Source of the DNA: SXZD01 sp034680345
Lineage (GTDB): Bacteria > Pseudomonadota > Gammaproteobacteria > Burkholderiales > Burkholderiaceae_B
Assembly (NCBI GenBank): GCA_034680345.1
Contig: JAXISZ010000008.1
Span: 1 to 64,000, forward strand
Length of the DNA: 64,000 nucleotides
Direction: 5' to 3'
Made by a program: the position numbers and the translations under genes. The notes under the pieces are model-generated. The model did no database searches. It saw only the letters and a program-made list of their open reading frames with translations, and was not told the origin of the DNA. Of this stretch, positions 10,050 through 21,306 are shown piece by piece; position 1 is the first letter of the stretch, and every line of letters begins with the position of its first letter.

Positions 10050-12203
10050 ATGCCTTTTCGGTGCGACTCAACTTGTTCGCCATTGACAAGTTGTTTAAAT
10101 TCAAACTCCCCTGTGGTTGTTGATGTGCTTTACGACTTGTTGCCAAATCATTTACAAGATTTGAAGCCGCAGTATACGATATTTGTTTCTAAAGACTCGC
10201 AAATGTATCAAAATATTCATTTGCTAGTGCAACACTATAATTTATGTGATTCTGCTAAAAAGCAAGACCATCAGACCTTTAGGTCTTGGCTCAAGGCCAA
10301 GCTTTTACAAACACTCTTGTCTTCAGATAATCGCCAACTATTTCATGCAGCTGTTGAAGTTTGTTCCCGTTTGTTTTCATGGTTTGAGCCCATAGACGAA
10401 TATCAAGCGAAAAATCATTCTTGGTTACATGCTTTTGTTAAGTATGCACATCAGGTGTCTGGTGATTGGCAGATCAATCTCAATTTGAATGAGCGACTTC
10501 AAATTATTAAAGATTCTTTGAATCTAAGGGAAGATTTTTCTTGTGGCGTGCTCTGTAATTTAGAATTATCTTTTCTTGATTATGCCATTGAAGTTGATAA
10601 TTTAGATGTTTTTTCTGCAATGTTGCAACTCGGTGGTCTAGATGAATTAAACCCAGCCGCTTATCATTGGCCGTTGGTTGCTGCTGCTAGTGGTAGTTCT
10701 CAGGTATTAAAATATTTATTAGACAAAATACCAGATCAACAAACCGTGGGTTTACATGGGCATTCAGCCTATACAATAAATCAATGTGTGTGTGATGAGC
10801 AAAAACTCACACCTTTGCATTTGGCTGTAAAAAATGGGCATTTATTATGCGTTAAACAATTGCTTAATAAATCTGGCATCGATATTAATGCGCAAACTAC
10901 AGATGGCTCAACTCCATTGTTGATGGCAACAAAATCTGGTCAGCTGGAGCATGTCCGATTATTATGCAGCATGGGTGCCGATGCTTTAAAACAAGACAAC
11001 GCTGGTTTTTATCCTATCAAGTGTGTATTTGCGTATCGTCTAGTTGATGTCCTTGAAGTGTTTGAACAATGTAATGTGCAGTATCCAATTACAGGTGGGC
11101 AAGCCGGAGATCTTATGCGAGATGCTATTTTAATTCGGGATATGATGTTGGTTCGCTATTTGTTAGCCAAAGGGATATCAATTAATGAGAAGACCTCGAA
11201 CAAATTAAGTCCAGCGTTTAGCCTGATTAAAAACGATGATATTCATTTTTTTAGAGCTTTAGTTGACAGTGGTTTAGATTATAAACAGACATTTTTATTT
11301 AATTTTTCATTTGTAAATTGTGCTTTATTTTATGGCAGTTTAAATATATTAGATTTTTTATTGGAACTTAATACCAGTGAACAGTGGTTTGATCCTAATG
11401 ATTTAGCGCATGCTTCAGCTTTCTCTTTGAAAATAGAAGTATTAGATTGTATTCATAGACGTGGTGTAAATTTTAATGTGACCAATACAATTGGTGATAC
11501 CCCTTTGTTTCTTGCGGTTTTAGCAAACAAGCCAACTTTTATTAATAAGCTTTGTACATTTGGCGTTAACGTTAATTATGTGAATCGTTTAGGTTTTACG
11601 CCGCTGGTATTAGCGGGCCATTTAAATAATATTGAGGCAATTCATGCGTTAATACATCAAGGGGCAAATCCAAATTTAATTCTTGGAGACGGTTTTTCAT
11701 TGGCTTTTCATGTGGCAAATTTAGGTTTTTCAAATGCATTTAGAAATTTGGTGAAATTTTCAGCAAAAATAATTACGCCCAATTACAACATCAATGACGC
11801 TAATTTGAATGGCAACACCATATTACATGTACTGTGCAAGATTGATCACTTTGAATTGGCTAAAGAAGCGATTCGTTTAGGGGCGAATATTAATTTTGAA
11901 AACATAGACGGCCGTATTCCGCTATTTAATGCGGTTCTTTTTTCTTCTTTTGAGCTGGTTGATTTATTGGTAACACATGGTTCCGCGCTTGATAAATTTG
12001 ATCATCTGGGTTTGAGTGTATTAGATTTTGTTGCACAGCGTTTTCTTATTGATCATTCATTAAAATTTTTAGAATATTTTTTAAGTACGGGTCGATTTTC
12101 GATGGACCAAGTTATGCTAACCCTGAGCTGGGTGAGTCATTTTGAAGGTTTTGAGCCATTCGTTTTGCTCTTGAGAAATTATCTACAACAACATTTTTCA
12201 TAA
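10050..12203 (+). CDS. Large ankyrin-repeat protein
   Basis: 717-residue protein with ankyrin repeats in two or three blocks. Clear units are TPLHLAVKNGHLLCVKQLL (near 253), TPLLMATKSGQLEHVRLL (near 289), TPLFLAVLANK (near 483), TPLVLAGHLNNIEAIHALI (near 516), NTILHVLCKIDHFELAKEAI (near 590) and IPLFNAVLFSSFELVDLL (near 625). The N-terminal 170 residues are not repeats and could be a separate domain. No signal peptide or membrane helix is seen. Such proteins mediate protein-protein contacts and are common in host-associated bacteria; an effector role is inference. ATG 10050 follows GGTGAG; a GTG sits one codon earlier. The DNA is AT-rich. Confidence 0.85.
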   Translation: MPFRCDSTCSPLTSCLNSNSPVVVDVLYDLLPNHLQDLKPQYTIFVSKDSQMYQNIHLLVQHYNLCDSAKKQDHQTFRSWLKAKLLQTLLSSDNRQLFHAAVEVCSRLFSWFEPIDEYQAKNHSWLHAFVKYAHQVSGDWQINLNLNERLQIIKDSLNLREDFSCGVLCNLELSFLDYAIEVDNLDVFSAMLQLGGLDELNPAAYHWPLVAAASGSSQVLKYLLDKIPDQQTVGLHGHSAYTINQCVCDEQKLTPLHLAVKNGHLLCVKQLLNKSGIDINAQTTDGSTPLLMATKSGQLEHVRLLCSMGADALKQDNAGFYPIKCVFAYRLVDVLEVFEQCNVQYPITGGQAGDLMRDAILIRDMMLVRYLLAKGISINEKTSNKLSPAFSLIKNDDIHFFRALVDSGLDYKQTFLFNFSFVNCALFYGSLNILDFLLELNTSEQWFDPNDLAHASAFSLKIEVLDCIHRRGVNFNVTNTIGDTPLFLAVLANKPTFINKLCTFGVNVNYVNRLGFTPLVLAGHLNNIEAIHALIHQGANPNLILGDGFSLAFHVANLGFSNAFRNLVKFSAKIITPNYNINDANLNGNTILHVLCKIDHFELAKEAIRLGANINFENIDGRIPLFNAVLFSSFELVDLLVTHGSALDKFDHLGLSVLDFVAQRFLIDHSLKFLEYFLSTGRFSMDQVMLTLSWVSHFEGFEPFVLLLRNYLQQHFS

Positions 12204-12220
12204 TATTAATTGTAATTGAT

Positions 12221-12364
12221 ATGACAGCAATTCCCCGAGTCTTATATTCTGTTTATGGCCTTAATTCATTTGAGAGCAAAACTCAAAATATTCGATCGTT
12301 GTTTTCATCTATGTTTTCTAATTCAACTGATGTATTGACTGGAACAATATTTAGATTATTGTGA
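12221..12364 (+). CDS. Possible 47-residue ORF downstream of the ankyrin gene
   Basis: A short open frame beginning MTAIPRVLYSVYGLNSFES, 17 bp after the ankyrin gene stop and on the same strand. There is no convincing ribosome binding site, no recognised domain and no membrane helix. It may be a remnant or chance. It is recorded because it is the only open frame in this gap. Confidence 0.2.
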   Translation: MTAIPRVLYSVYGLNSFESKTQNIRSLFSSMFSNSTDVLTGTIFRLL

Positions 12365-12475
12365 AATTTTTTGGGTTAAAGGATAGCTGAAAAAATATTC
12401 ATTCGATATTTCCATTTTTTAAACGATGTATTTACAGAAATTCAATTGTTGAAATTGAAAAAACGCAATGCGCAA

Positions 12476-12500
12476 CCCAGCTTAATTCTTGCTGGGCTGA
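12476..12500. terminator. Hairpin between convergent genes, possible terminator
   Basis: CCCAGC (12476-12481) pairs with GCTGGG (12491-12496) around a 9-base AT-rich loop, followed on the plus strand by CTGATTTTCT. In the other direction the stem is followed, after a GC-rich patch, by a run of T that would serve purB. The T tracts are modest, so this is a tentative bidirectional terminator. Confidence 0.45.
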
Positions 12501-12585
12501 TTTTCTGTTGGCACATGAAAAACTTGGAAAAGACGCTTAATTTTTTGATTAAGTCTTTGCAAAGCCATTTCAAGGTGTTGATTGC

Positions 12586-14291
<1,706 letters not shown>

Positions 14292-16946
14292 ATGACATCT
14301 TCCTCTACCGATCCCATTGTTCAAAATCAGCAGGTTCATTGGGAAGTGGCTGAAAACAGTTTTATACAGCTTCGCTTGCCGGCTTTGTATGCACAAGACG
14401 ATATTTATCAAAAGGCATCTGCTTGGTTATCTGCAATTGCTGTTGCGCGTTTTCAGTGGCGCGAAATTTTAAGTGAAGCTGGTTGTGGCCGGCTGTTTTG
14501 CTATGCCATGCAGTGGTTGGCTGTGCCGCAGCAGCTTATTGGGTTACCGGTAGATATTATTTTGCAAGGCGCTCAGAGCGGCAGTGTATACACTGTGGTG
14601 ATCAGTGCAATAAAAGTTTCTGGCGGCGCAAGCAATGGCATTACTTGGTTTGAGCTTAGCTTGCAAGATGCGTTAACGTTTTGGGCGCAAACGGTTCGCG
14701 ATCGCGTTTTTAATGATATGGACGCGTTAGCAATCACTCGTCAAGTATTGGCCCAGTGCGTTCCTGAGCATTTTAAGTTGCCTTTTGTTTTGGTGTTGGA
14801 CGAACAAGCCTTACAAAATACCGTCATGACTTCAGAGGTGCCTGTGCGGCCTTTTACTTTGCAGTATAGGCAGTCTGATTATATGTTTTTGTTGCGTTTA
14901 TGGCGTGAACATGGTTGGCATTGGCATGTGCAGTCTGCAGGAGATTTTTTTAGCGGAACATTTGTAATTGTCTTGTCCAACACCAGTGAATTCTGGCCCA
15001 ATCTAGGTGGTTTTTCATATTTGCAGCAACGTGGCGACCATACCCATGGACAAGTGTTTGACGTATGGACGCAGTTGGAGCATCAAAAGCCTGTGGTGTC
15101 AGAGTCGACGCACGCGTTTTTTGAGTCAACGCAATTGGTGGGTGGTCGTTCGGGTGTTTTGAACTTGCGGGTGGGGCTGCGTTTTTCTGTTGAATCATTG
15201 CAACCAGCGCTTGATTTGTTGGCTGTGACATCGGTACAGGTTGTGGCGCGTAATCGTTCGATTGAGGGTGTTTTTCAGGCTGATGGCCCCGTGTATGAAA
15301 ATCAATTCACCGCCATTGAGGCAGCCATTTTTCCCCGGCAAGACTGTATAAGGCAAGTTGATGCAAGGCAAGTGAATACAAGTCATGTGCTGCAGCCTAT
15401 AGGTATGCTTACTGCCACTGTGGTCGGTAGCGATGATGGTGTGATGCAAGGGGTTGTTCATACCGATGTGTTGGGTCGTATTCGTTTACGTTTTGAGGGT
15501 GAATTTCAGTCTTTTGATGCGCATCATCGCACGGCTTGGGTGCCAGTGGTGCAGCCGCAAGCGGGCCTGGCTGGACAAGTTTGGTTACCACGGGTGGGGG
15601 ACGCGGTTGTGGTACATTTTTTAAATGGGTATCCAGATCGGCCTGTGGTCATCGGATCTTTATATACCCAAGCTCAAGGTTTGGTGCGTTTTGCGCAGCG
15701 CAGCCAATGGCCACATGATGCCAGTTTAAGTGGTATTCGCACTCGTGCATGGCCCACTGCGGACAAAAAAATTCAGTCTATAGTTGGCAACGAATTGATA
15801 TTTGATGACCATCCATCCCATGTACAGTTGCGTTTGGCTTGCGATGTAGCCGACACCCGGTTGGCCTTGGGTTGTCTGAGTTCTCCAGCGCAACATCATG
15901 TGCGTGTGCAGCGTGGCCAGGGATTTGAATTGAGCTCAATAGGGCACGGTGTGTTGGCTGCTAACAAAGGGCTGTTGATTTCAACGCAGGCCAGTTCGCA
16001 TCAACAGCCTTTATGGGGACAAGAAACTTTAGAACGTGATTGGCAAAGTATAGAACAATCGCGTAGGGTGTTGTTAGCACCCAAAAAAAGCGTCGGGGAA
16101 ACGTTGGCTGGGCTTGATTCTCAAGCCTCAGATCATTCTGCTGGCGTTTTAACACCTCCTTTGGCTGCTGGTGCTTTGGTTTTACATACGCATGCAGTAG
16201 CGCACCTTCAGGCGGTAAAAGGTGTGCAAATTGCCTCAGCGGCTGGAATTTCAATGATGGCTTTGCGTAACCTTGAATTGTTTAGCAGTCAACGCATGCA
16301 TTTTGTTGCTGCTGCTGGAATTGCATGGCATGCAAAACAAGGTGGTTTTGGGTTGACCGCTCAAGCCGGTGATATTGCAGTGGCCGCCTCTGAAGGCGCT
16401 GTTAAAGTTCAAGCGCATGCTAATCTTGATCTACAGAGTAACCATGGGCATGTGGTGATTCAAGCGCCCGGTTCTATTGAGTTTCGTGCAGGCGGTGCGG
16501 TTATTCGTCTGGAAAATGGCAACATTGATATTCATGCCCCGGGTGTGTTGAATATGCGAGCGCAGCGTAAATTATTTGGGGCTGCTGTTGAGCACATTAT
16601 GCCTGAATCCGAAAACACAGCACAATCTACATCACAAGAGCAATTATGGGCGGTGCGTTTGCGTTGTCAAGCCGCAGACCAAGCCCCTTTGCCTGGCAGC
16701 TCATGGCGTTTGTTTGCAGTGAAAACGCCAGAAGTTTCTCAAACTACAGGGCCTATTTATCAATTGTTGCAGCAGTCTGGTTATCAAGAGCTTGTTTGGC
16801 AAGCTCCGCATGGCAGCCCGCCAGCGCCTATGGTGGCTTTGCTTGGGCATCAACGGTGGGTGGCAAGTTTGGAGCTTGACTCTGAAGACAGTTTAGATGA
16901 TGTTGAAGAACATGCAGAGGCTGACTCACATGGTCCGCAAGGGTAA
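14292..16946 (+). CDS. vgrG: Type VI secretion VgrG spike protein, orphan
   Basis: Spike protein of the type VI secretion apparatus, 884 residues. The N-terminal gp27-like region is divergent but has the typical RPFTLQYRQSDYMFLLRLWREHGW (about 190-215 overall; given here only in part). The gp5 OB fold follows near 390-460, with LGRIRLRF, TAWVPVVQPQAG and GDAVVVHFLNGYPDRPVV. A DUF2345-type beta helix lies at about 630-780. A C-terminal extension of about 95 residues from 785 to the end is not part of the core and may bind cargo. No other type VI gene is in the window. The first ATG is at 14292; an earlier TTG also fits. Confidence 0.85.
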   Translation: MTSSSTDPIVQNQQVHWEVAENSFIQLRLPALYAQDDIYQKASAWLSAIAVARFQWREILSEAGCGRLFCYAMQWLAVPQQLIGLPVDIILQGAQSGSVYTVVISAIKVSGGASNGITWFELSLQDALTFWAQTVRDRVFNDMDALAITRQVLAQCVPEHFKLPFVLVLDEQALQNTVMTSEVPVRPFTLQYRQSDYMFLLRLWREHGWHWHVQSAGDFFSGTFVIVLSNTSEFWPNLGGFSYLQQRGDHTHGQVFDVWTQLEHQKPVVSESTHAFFESTQLVGGRSGVLNLRVGLRFSVESLQPALDLLAVTSVQVVARNRSIEGVFQADGPVYENQFTAIEAAIFPRQDCIRQVDARQVNTSHVLQPIGMLTATVVGSDDGVMQGVVHTDVLGRIRLRFEGEFQSFDAHHRTAWVPVVQPQAGLAGQVWLPRVGDAVVVHFLNGYPDRPVVIGSLYTQAQGLVRFAQRSQWPHDASLSGIRTRAWPTADKKIQSIVGNELIFDDHPSHVQLRLACDVADTRLALGCLSSPAQHHVRVQRGQGFELSSIGHGVLAANKGLLISTQASSHQQPLWGQETLERDWQSIEQSRRVLLAPKKSVGETLAGLDSQASDHSAGVLTPPLAAGALVLHTHAVAHLQAVKGVQIASAAGISMMALRNLELFSSQRMHFVAAAGIAWHAKQGGFGLTAQAGDIAVAASEGAVKVQAHANLDLQSNHGHVVIQAPGSIEFRAGGAVIRLENGNIDIHAPGVLNMRAQRKLFGAAVEHIMPESENTAQSTSQEQLWAVRLRCQAADQAPLPGSSWRLFAVKTPEVSQTTGPIYQLLQQSGYQELVWQAPHGSPPAPMVALLGHQRWVASLELDSEDSLDDVEEHAEADSHGPQG

Positions 16947-16997
16947 CAGACCGAGTTGTTTAAAGGGTTTGGATCAATCGATGATCAATAATTTATT

Positions 16998-17026
16998 TTG
17001 TGAACCTTTGCGCTTCGATTTACAAT
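16998..17026 (+). promoter_or_regulatory. Sigma-70-type promoter for the fmdB-aspS operon
   Basis: TTGTGA (16998-17003) and TACAAT (17021-17026) are separated by exactly 17 bp and lie 32 bp before the GTG start of the zinc-ribbon gene. This is one of the two best promoter matches in the window. Confidence 0.6.
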
Positions 17027-17058
17027 AACCCATTGGGTTAATTAAAAGTGTTAGAGCC

Positions 17059-17373
17059 GTGCCTATTTATGCTTATCGCTGTGAAACATGTGGTTTCACC
17101 AAAGATGTCTTACAAAAATTAAGTGATCCAGTGCTGCAGCAGTGTCCCTCTTGCCATGCAGACACGTTCAAACGTCAGTTGACCGCTCCAGGGTTTCAAT
17201 TGAAAGGCTCAGGTTGGTACGCCACCGATTTTAAGAGTAAAAATACACCCACTGCAAAATCTGAAACACCTGAAACGCCTGAAAAGTCTGCAACTTCTTC
17301 AGAGACTGCGTCTACATCTTCTAAACCTGCCTGTGCAGCTGCGGGTTCGTCTAGTACGCCAGTGGCTGAGTAA
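17059..17373 (+). CDS. FmdB-family zinc ribbon protein
   Basis: Small protein of 104 residues starting at GTG with the family-specific MPIYAYRCETCG. Two CxxC pairs (CETC near 8-11 and CPSC near 29-32) form a zinc ribbon. The domain ends with GSGWYATDF, followed by a Ser/Thr/Pro/Glu-rich tail of about 40 residues that is typically disordered. Molecular function is unknown; the name comes from a formamidase regulator. It leads the conserved Burkholderiales cluster with DUF502, aspS and nudB. Confidence 0.88.
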   Translation: MPIYAYRCETCGFTKDVLQKLSDPVLQQCPSCHADTFKRQLTAPGFQLKGSGWYATDFKSKNTPTAKSETPETPEKSATSSETASTSSKPACAAAGSSSTPVAE

Positions 17374-17378
17374 ACTTA

Positions 17379-17993
17379 ATGAAATTATTTCGCGCACATT
17401 TGCTAACAGGTTTATTGGTTTGGGTGCCGTTGGGGGTCACGTTGTGGTTAGTGACTGCAGTGGTTGGTGTGCTAGACCAATCATTGCAAATTTTGCCCAA
17501 CACTTGGCAACCACAAGCCTGGTTGGGTTTTAGTGTGCCTGGTTTGGGAGCTATATTTACAGTATTGCTGATTTGGTTAACCGGCTTGATTACTGCAAAT
17601 TATGTGGGGCAGGCGGTCATGCGTTGGTGGGAGGTGTTGTTAAAAAAAATACCTTTTATCAATTCTGTATACGCCAGTGTGAAGCAAGTTTCAGACACTT
17701 TATTGTCTTCTTCTGGTAAAGCGTTTCGCAAAGCGGTATTGGTGCCTTTTCCTGCTTCAGGTTCTTGGGCTATTGGTTTTATCACAGGCCAAGTGCCTGA
17801 TCATTTAGCGCAAGATATGCAATTGGGTATGGTCAGCGTGTTCGTGCCCACTGCACCCAACCCAACTGCGGGTTTTTTATTGTTAATTAAAGCATCACAA
17901 CTGCGTGATTTAAACTTATCGGTGGATGAAGCCCTAAAATACGCAGTTTCAATGGGGGTGGTAAGCCCCGTGATCAGTTCTACGGAAAAATAA
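17379..17993 (+). CDS. DUF502 membrane protein
   Basis: Inner-membrane protein of 204 residues with two hydrophobic segments (about 5-30 and 52-78). The DUF502 signatures are [19 protein letters not shown] near 90 and [16 protein letters not shown] near 153. Function is not established. It sits between fmdB (5 bp upstream) and aspS (1 bp downstream), so it is almost certainly cotranscribed with aspS. Confidence 0.9.
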   Translation: MKLFRAHLLTGLLVWVPLGVTLWLVTAVVGVLDQSLQILPNTWQPQAWLGFSVPGLGAIFTVLLIWLTGLITANYVGQAVMRWWEVLLKKIPFINSVYASVKQVSDTLLSSSGKAFRKAVLVPFPASGSWAIGFITGQVPDHLAQDMQLGMVSVFVPTAPNPTAGFLLLIKASQLRDLNLSVDEALKYAVSMGVVSPVISSTEK

Positions 17994-17994
17994 A

Positions 17995-19794
17995 ATGACA
18001 CAAATGCGTTCACATTATAGTGGCAGCTTGTCGCTTGCTCAGTTAGACCAAACCGTTGCTTTGTGTGGTTGGGTACATCGTCGACGCGATCATGGCGGGG
18101 TGATTTTTATTGATCTTCGCGATCGTGAAGGTATGGTTCAGGTGGTTTGTGATCCAGATCAACCCGACATGTTTAAAATTGCAGAAACCATTCGCAACGA
18201 GTTTTGTGTGCGTATTGAGGGTTTGGTTCGTTGCCGTCCTGAGGGTTCGGAAAATACCAGCTTAAAGAGTGGCGAGATTGAAGTGGTGTGTAAAGTTCTG
18301 GAGATTTTAAATCCTTCCGTGACCCCACCATTTCAGTTAGACGACGAAAACTTGTCTGAAACCACCCGTTTAACACATCGGGTTTTGGACTTGCGCCGTC
18401 CGCAAATGCAGAAAAATTTAATGTTGCGTTACAAAGTGGCCATGGCAATGCGCCAGTTTTTGGATGCCCAGGGTTTTATTGACATTGAAACCCCGATGTT
18501 AACCAAAAGTACACCTGAAGGGGCACGCGACTACTTAGTGCCTTCTCGGGTAAATGCTGGTATGTTTTTTGCGCTACCGCAGTCTCCTCAATTATTTAAA
18601 CAATTGCTAATGGTTGCTGGTTTCGATCGCTATTACCAAATTACCAAATGTTTTCGTGACGAAGACTTGCGCGCTGATCGTCAGCCCGAGTTTACTCAGG
18701 TTGATATTGAAACCTCGTTTATGGGCGAACAAGACATTCGCGACCTATTTGAGGGTATGATTCGTCAGGTGTTTGAACATACCATGGGCGTGTCTTTGCC
18801 TAATCCATTTCCTGTGATGCACTACCAAGACGCTATGTTCTTGTACGGTTCAGATAAACCGGATTTGCGTGTGAAAATGCAGTTTACTGAGCTCACAGAA
18901 ATTATGAAGACCGTTGATTTTAAAGTGTTTTCATCTGCCGCACAGATGGAAAGTGGCCGTGTGGTGGGCTTGCGAGTTCCGCAAGGGGCAGAATTAAGCC
19001 GTTCAGAAATTGACACTTACACCGCGTTTGTTGCCATCTACGGTGCTAAGGGTTTGGCTTGGATTAAAGTTAACGATATTACCAAAGGCCGCGACGGTTT
19101 GCAAAGTCCAATTGTTAAAAATTTACATGACCAAGCCATTGCACACATTATCTCTCTGACAGGCGCTCAAAATGGCGATTTGATTTTCTTTGGGGCTGAT
19201 AAAGCCAAGGTGGTCAATGACGCTATTGGCAATTTGCGTTTGAAAATTGGCCACAGTGATTTTGGTCGTCGGCATGGCTTAGCGGTGGAAGGTTGGCGGC
19301 CTTTGTGGGTGGTTGACTTCCCCATGTTTGAATTTAATGAGGAAGGCGATCGTTGGGTTGCTTGTCATCACCCCTTCACCAGCCCCAAAGATGGTCATGA
19401 AGATTGGCTAGAGACCAATCCTGGTGCGTGTTTGGCCAAAGCTTATGACATGGTGTTGAATGGCTGGGAGCTTGGCGGTGGTTCTGTGCGTATTCATCGT
19501 GAAGAAGTGCAAAGCAAAGTATTTCGCGCATTAAAAATTGATGCGGAAGAGGCACAAGCCAAATTTGGTTTCTTGCTTGATGCTTTAAAATATGGCGCAC
19601 CGCCCCATGGTGGTTTAGCCTTTGGTTTGGATCGGATTGTCACCATGATGGCCGCAGCCGAGTCCATCCGCGATGTGATTGCTTTCCCCAAAACACAGCG
19701 TGCGCAGTGTTTGCTCACCCATGCCCCTAGCCCGGTTGATGAAAAACAGTTGCGTGAATTGCATATTCGGCAGCGTTCAGTGGAGGTTAAGTAA
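17995..19794 (+). CDS. aspS: Aspartyl-tRNA synthetase
   Basis: Class II synthetase of 599 residues, the bacterial length with a GAD insertion domain. The OB-fold anticodon-binding domain is at the N-terminus ([20 protein letters not shown] near 24). The catalytic domain has [20 protein letters not shown] (near 220; motif 2), the insertion at about 285-425, and [10 protein letters not shown] (near 540; motif 3). It charges tRNA-Asp; many betaproteobacteria also use it on tRNA-Asn, and whether it discriminates cannot be told here. It is followed 43 bp later by nudB. Confidence 0.97.
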   Translation: MTQMRSHYSGSLSLAQLDQTVALCGWVHRRRDHGGVIFIDLRDREGMVQVVCDPDQPDMFKIAETIRNEFCVRIEGLVRCRPEGSENTSLKSGEIEVVCKVLEILNPSVTPPFQLDDENLSETTRLTHRVLDLRRPQMQKNLMLRYKVAMAMRQFLDAQGFIDIETPMLTKSTPEGARDYLVPSRVNAGMFFALPQSPQLFKQLLMVAGFDRYYQITKCFRDEDLRADRQPEFTQVDIETSFMGEQDIRDLFEGMIRQVFEHTMGVSLPNPFPVMHYQDAMFLYGSDKPDLRVKMQFTELTEIMKTVDFKVFSSAAQMESGRVVGLRVPQGAELSRSEIDTYTAFVAIYGAKGLAWIKVNDITKGRDGLQSPIVKNLHDQAIAHIISLTGAQNGDLIFFGADKAKVVNDAIGNLRLKIGHSDFGRRHGLAVEGWRPLWVVDFPMFEFNEEGDRWVACHHPFTSPKDGHEDWLETNPGACLAKAYDMVLNGWELGGGSVRIHREEVQSKVFRALKIDAEEAQAKFGFLLDALKYGAPPHGGLAFGLDRIVTMMAAAESIRDVIAFPKTQRAQCLLTHAPSPVDEKQLRELHIRQRSVEVK

Positions 19795-19837
19795 AAGCAT
19801 TGAGTTGGTATAGAGCCGCTGACTTTTTGGAGCTAGC

Positions 19838-20329
19838 ATGACCCAATACAAAATACCTGAATCCGTTTTGGTGCTTATTTATAGCCCATCTCTCAACATT
19901 TTGATGTTGGAGCGGGCTGATAAGCCTGGGTTTTGGCAGTCGGTGACGGGTAGTCGAGACACGCTAGAGGAACCTTTAACACAAACTGCCCTTCGTGAAT
20001 TGAACGAGGAAACCGGTTTGCAGGTTGATACAACCGCGCAACTAGAAGGCATTGGTTCTTTTGGGGTTTTGGTGGACATGCAGCACCGTGTTGAATATGA
20101 AATTTTTCAACATTGGCGTTGGCGTTATCCTCCAGGGGTGACGCACAACATTGAGCATTGGTTTTCTTTGTGCGTAGATCAGCAAACCCCCATTCATATT
20201 GCGCCCAAAGAACATCTACAGTACCAGTGGTTGCCGTGGCAAGGGGCAGTGCAGCGGTGCTTTTCTCCAAGCAATCGTCAGGCGATTGAAGGCCTTGCGG
20301 CCCATTTTGCTGCTGCTAATGCCTATTAG
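19838..20329 (+). CDS. nudB: Dihydroneopterin triphosphate pyrophosphatase (Nudix)
   Basis: Nudix hydrolase of 163 residues. The Nudix box is visible as GSRDTLEEPLTQTALRELNEETGL (only key parts cited: G at about 44, REL-EE at about 58-63). The start with ESVLVLIYSP and the ERADKPGFWQSVTG stretch are specific for NudB. It removes pyrophosphate from dihydroneopterin triphosphate in folate synthesis. The position after aspS is conserved in Burkholderiales. It is the last gene of the operon. Confidence 0.9.
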   Translation: MTQYKIPESVLVLIYSPSLNILMLERADKPGFWQSVTGSRDTLEEPLTQTALRELNEETGLQVDTTAQLEGIGSFGVLVDMQHRVEYEIFQHWRWRYPPGVTHNIEHWFSLCVDQQTPIHIAPKEHLQYQWLPWQGAVQRCFSPSNRQAIEGLAAHFAAANAY

Positions 20330-20555
20330 CGCGAAGCCGACATTGCCAATATTAAAATAAATTATTTTAATTTGTATGTTGGTTAATTCAGAAAATACAT
20401 GGGTGTTATTATGTATTTTTTCTGGAGTCAAAGGTTATCCCTATGCTACAATAATGATGTTTTCTTGTGAGTAAAAAAATAAAAACTTAGTAAGTTAAAA
20501 CATTGTTAATTCACAAGTTAATAATATTTTTTTATTAATAGAAAGCGATGTTAGT

Positions 20556-20963
20556 ATGCTAGCCAGAAAGCACTTACATCACATTTTGATTATATTGTTC
20601 ATGTCTTGGGCTGTGGTTTTTAGTGCAGTAGCGCCTTCTGTTTCTAAAATTTTAAACGCTTCAAATTCTTCTGTATTGCTAGAAATCTGTGGTATTGATG
20701 ACCAATCCCCTCGAACTTTAAATTTACAATTCTTTAAAGAAGACGAGTCGGCTGAGGACAATCATTTGCAGTTTGATCACTGCCAATATTGTGTGTTGCA
20801 AAGCCATTGTCCATATTTACCTATTGCAAATTTGCAATTGACTAAACCTCTGCTGCCTACAAATCGCATCGTTTCTTCTGGCGGTGGCACTTCATTTTTC
20901 AAACACTTTCCGCTTGAGGCCAGGCTTTCCCGAGCTCCTCCTTTGTCCTCATGCTTGATTTAA
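20556..20963 (+). CDS. DUF2946-like membrane-anchored protein
   Basis: 135-residue protein with an N-terminal hydrophobic segment (about 9-28; signal peptide or anchor). It then has a Cys/His cluster DHCQYCVLQSHCPY (about 73-87) and ends with LSRAPPLSS. The HCxxC core and the terminal RAPP are features of DUF2946, a family often found near copper or TonB genes. Metal binding is inferred from the motif only. It precedes the oxidase operon by about 200 bp, which may be a meaningful link. Confidence 0.6.
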   Translation: MLARKHLHHILIILFMSWAVVFSAVAPSVSKILNASNSSVLLEICGIDDQSPRTLNLQFFKEDESAEDNHLQFDHCQYCVLQSHCPYLPIANLQLTKPLLPTNRIVSSGGGTSFFKHFPLEARLSRAPPLSSCLI

Positions 20964-21162
20964 CTCGTTTAATTTTATTGTTGCTTGGTATTGCTTATTG
21001 ATATTTTATCAATTGGCAGGGTGGTGTATTTTTTTCAATCTGCGTTTTTTTCGATACATCAAAAGCACAATTAATTCTTAAAATTAATCAATTAATATTA
21101 ATTCATAATTAATTTAATGGTATTAAATGATTGATGCTGTTTTGTTGTATGGGGAGGTGTTT

Positions 21163-21288
21163 ATGGATCAATTGTTTAAACAAACATTGCGTTGGTATTC
21201 GATTCGGGGAGCAAAAAGAGGTTTGTTTTTTGCGCTTATTGTTTTTAGTTTATGGTGTTCTTGGGCCATTGGTTATTTAATTTTTTAG
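21163..21288 (+). CDS. 41-residue single-helix membrane protein, possible oxidase small subunit
   Basis: A short gene beginning MDQLFKQTLRWYSIRGAKRG, followed by one hydrophobic helix (about 20-41) to the stop. A strong GGGGAGG ribosome binding site lies 5-11 bp before the ATG. The next gene, the oxidase subunit I, begins 18 bp after its stop, so it is the first gene of that operon. The positive N-terminus predicts an N-in helix. Small single-helix subunits such as CydX and CydS accompany canonical cytochrome bd; this protein has similar size and topology but no sequence match that I can claim. Its role as a subunit is inference. Confidence 0.7.
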   Translation: MDQLFKQTLRWYSIRGAKRGLFFALIVFSLWCSWAIGYLIF

Positions 21289-21306
21289 ATTAAACAGGGG
21301 GGTTAT

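Larger units (their letters stand above)
12204..12585. other. 382-bp gap between the ankyrin gene and purB
   Basis: The gap separates two convergent genes. It holds the doubtful small ORF above, AT-rich DNA, and one hairpin at 12476-12496 that may end transcription of either neighbour. I see no promoter, RNA gene or repeat family in it. Confidence 0.6.

Noticed and set aside
20998..21012. Palindrome TTGATATTTTATCAA upstream of the oxidase operon, looking like an FNR/ANR box
   Set aside because: The half-sites are right but the spacer is five bases, not the four of the FNR consensus, and it lies about 150 bp before the first gene. An anaerobic control cannot be claimed.
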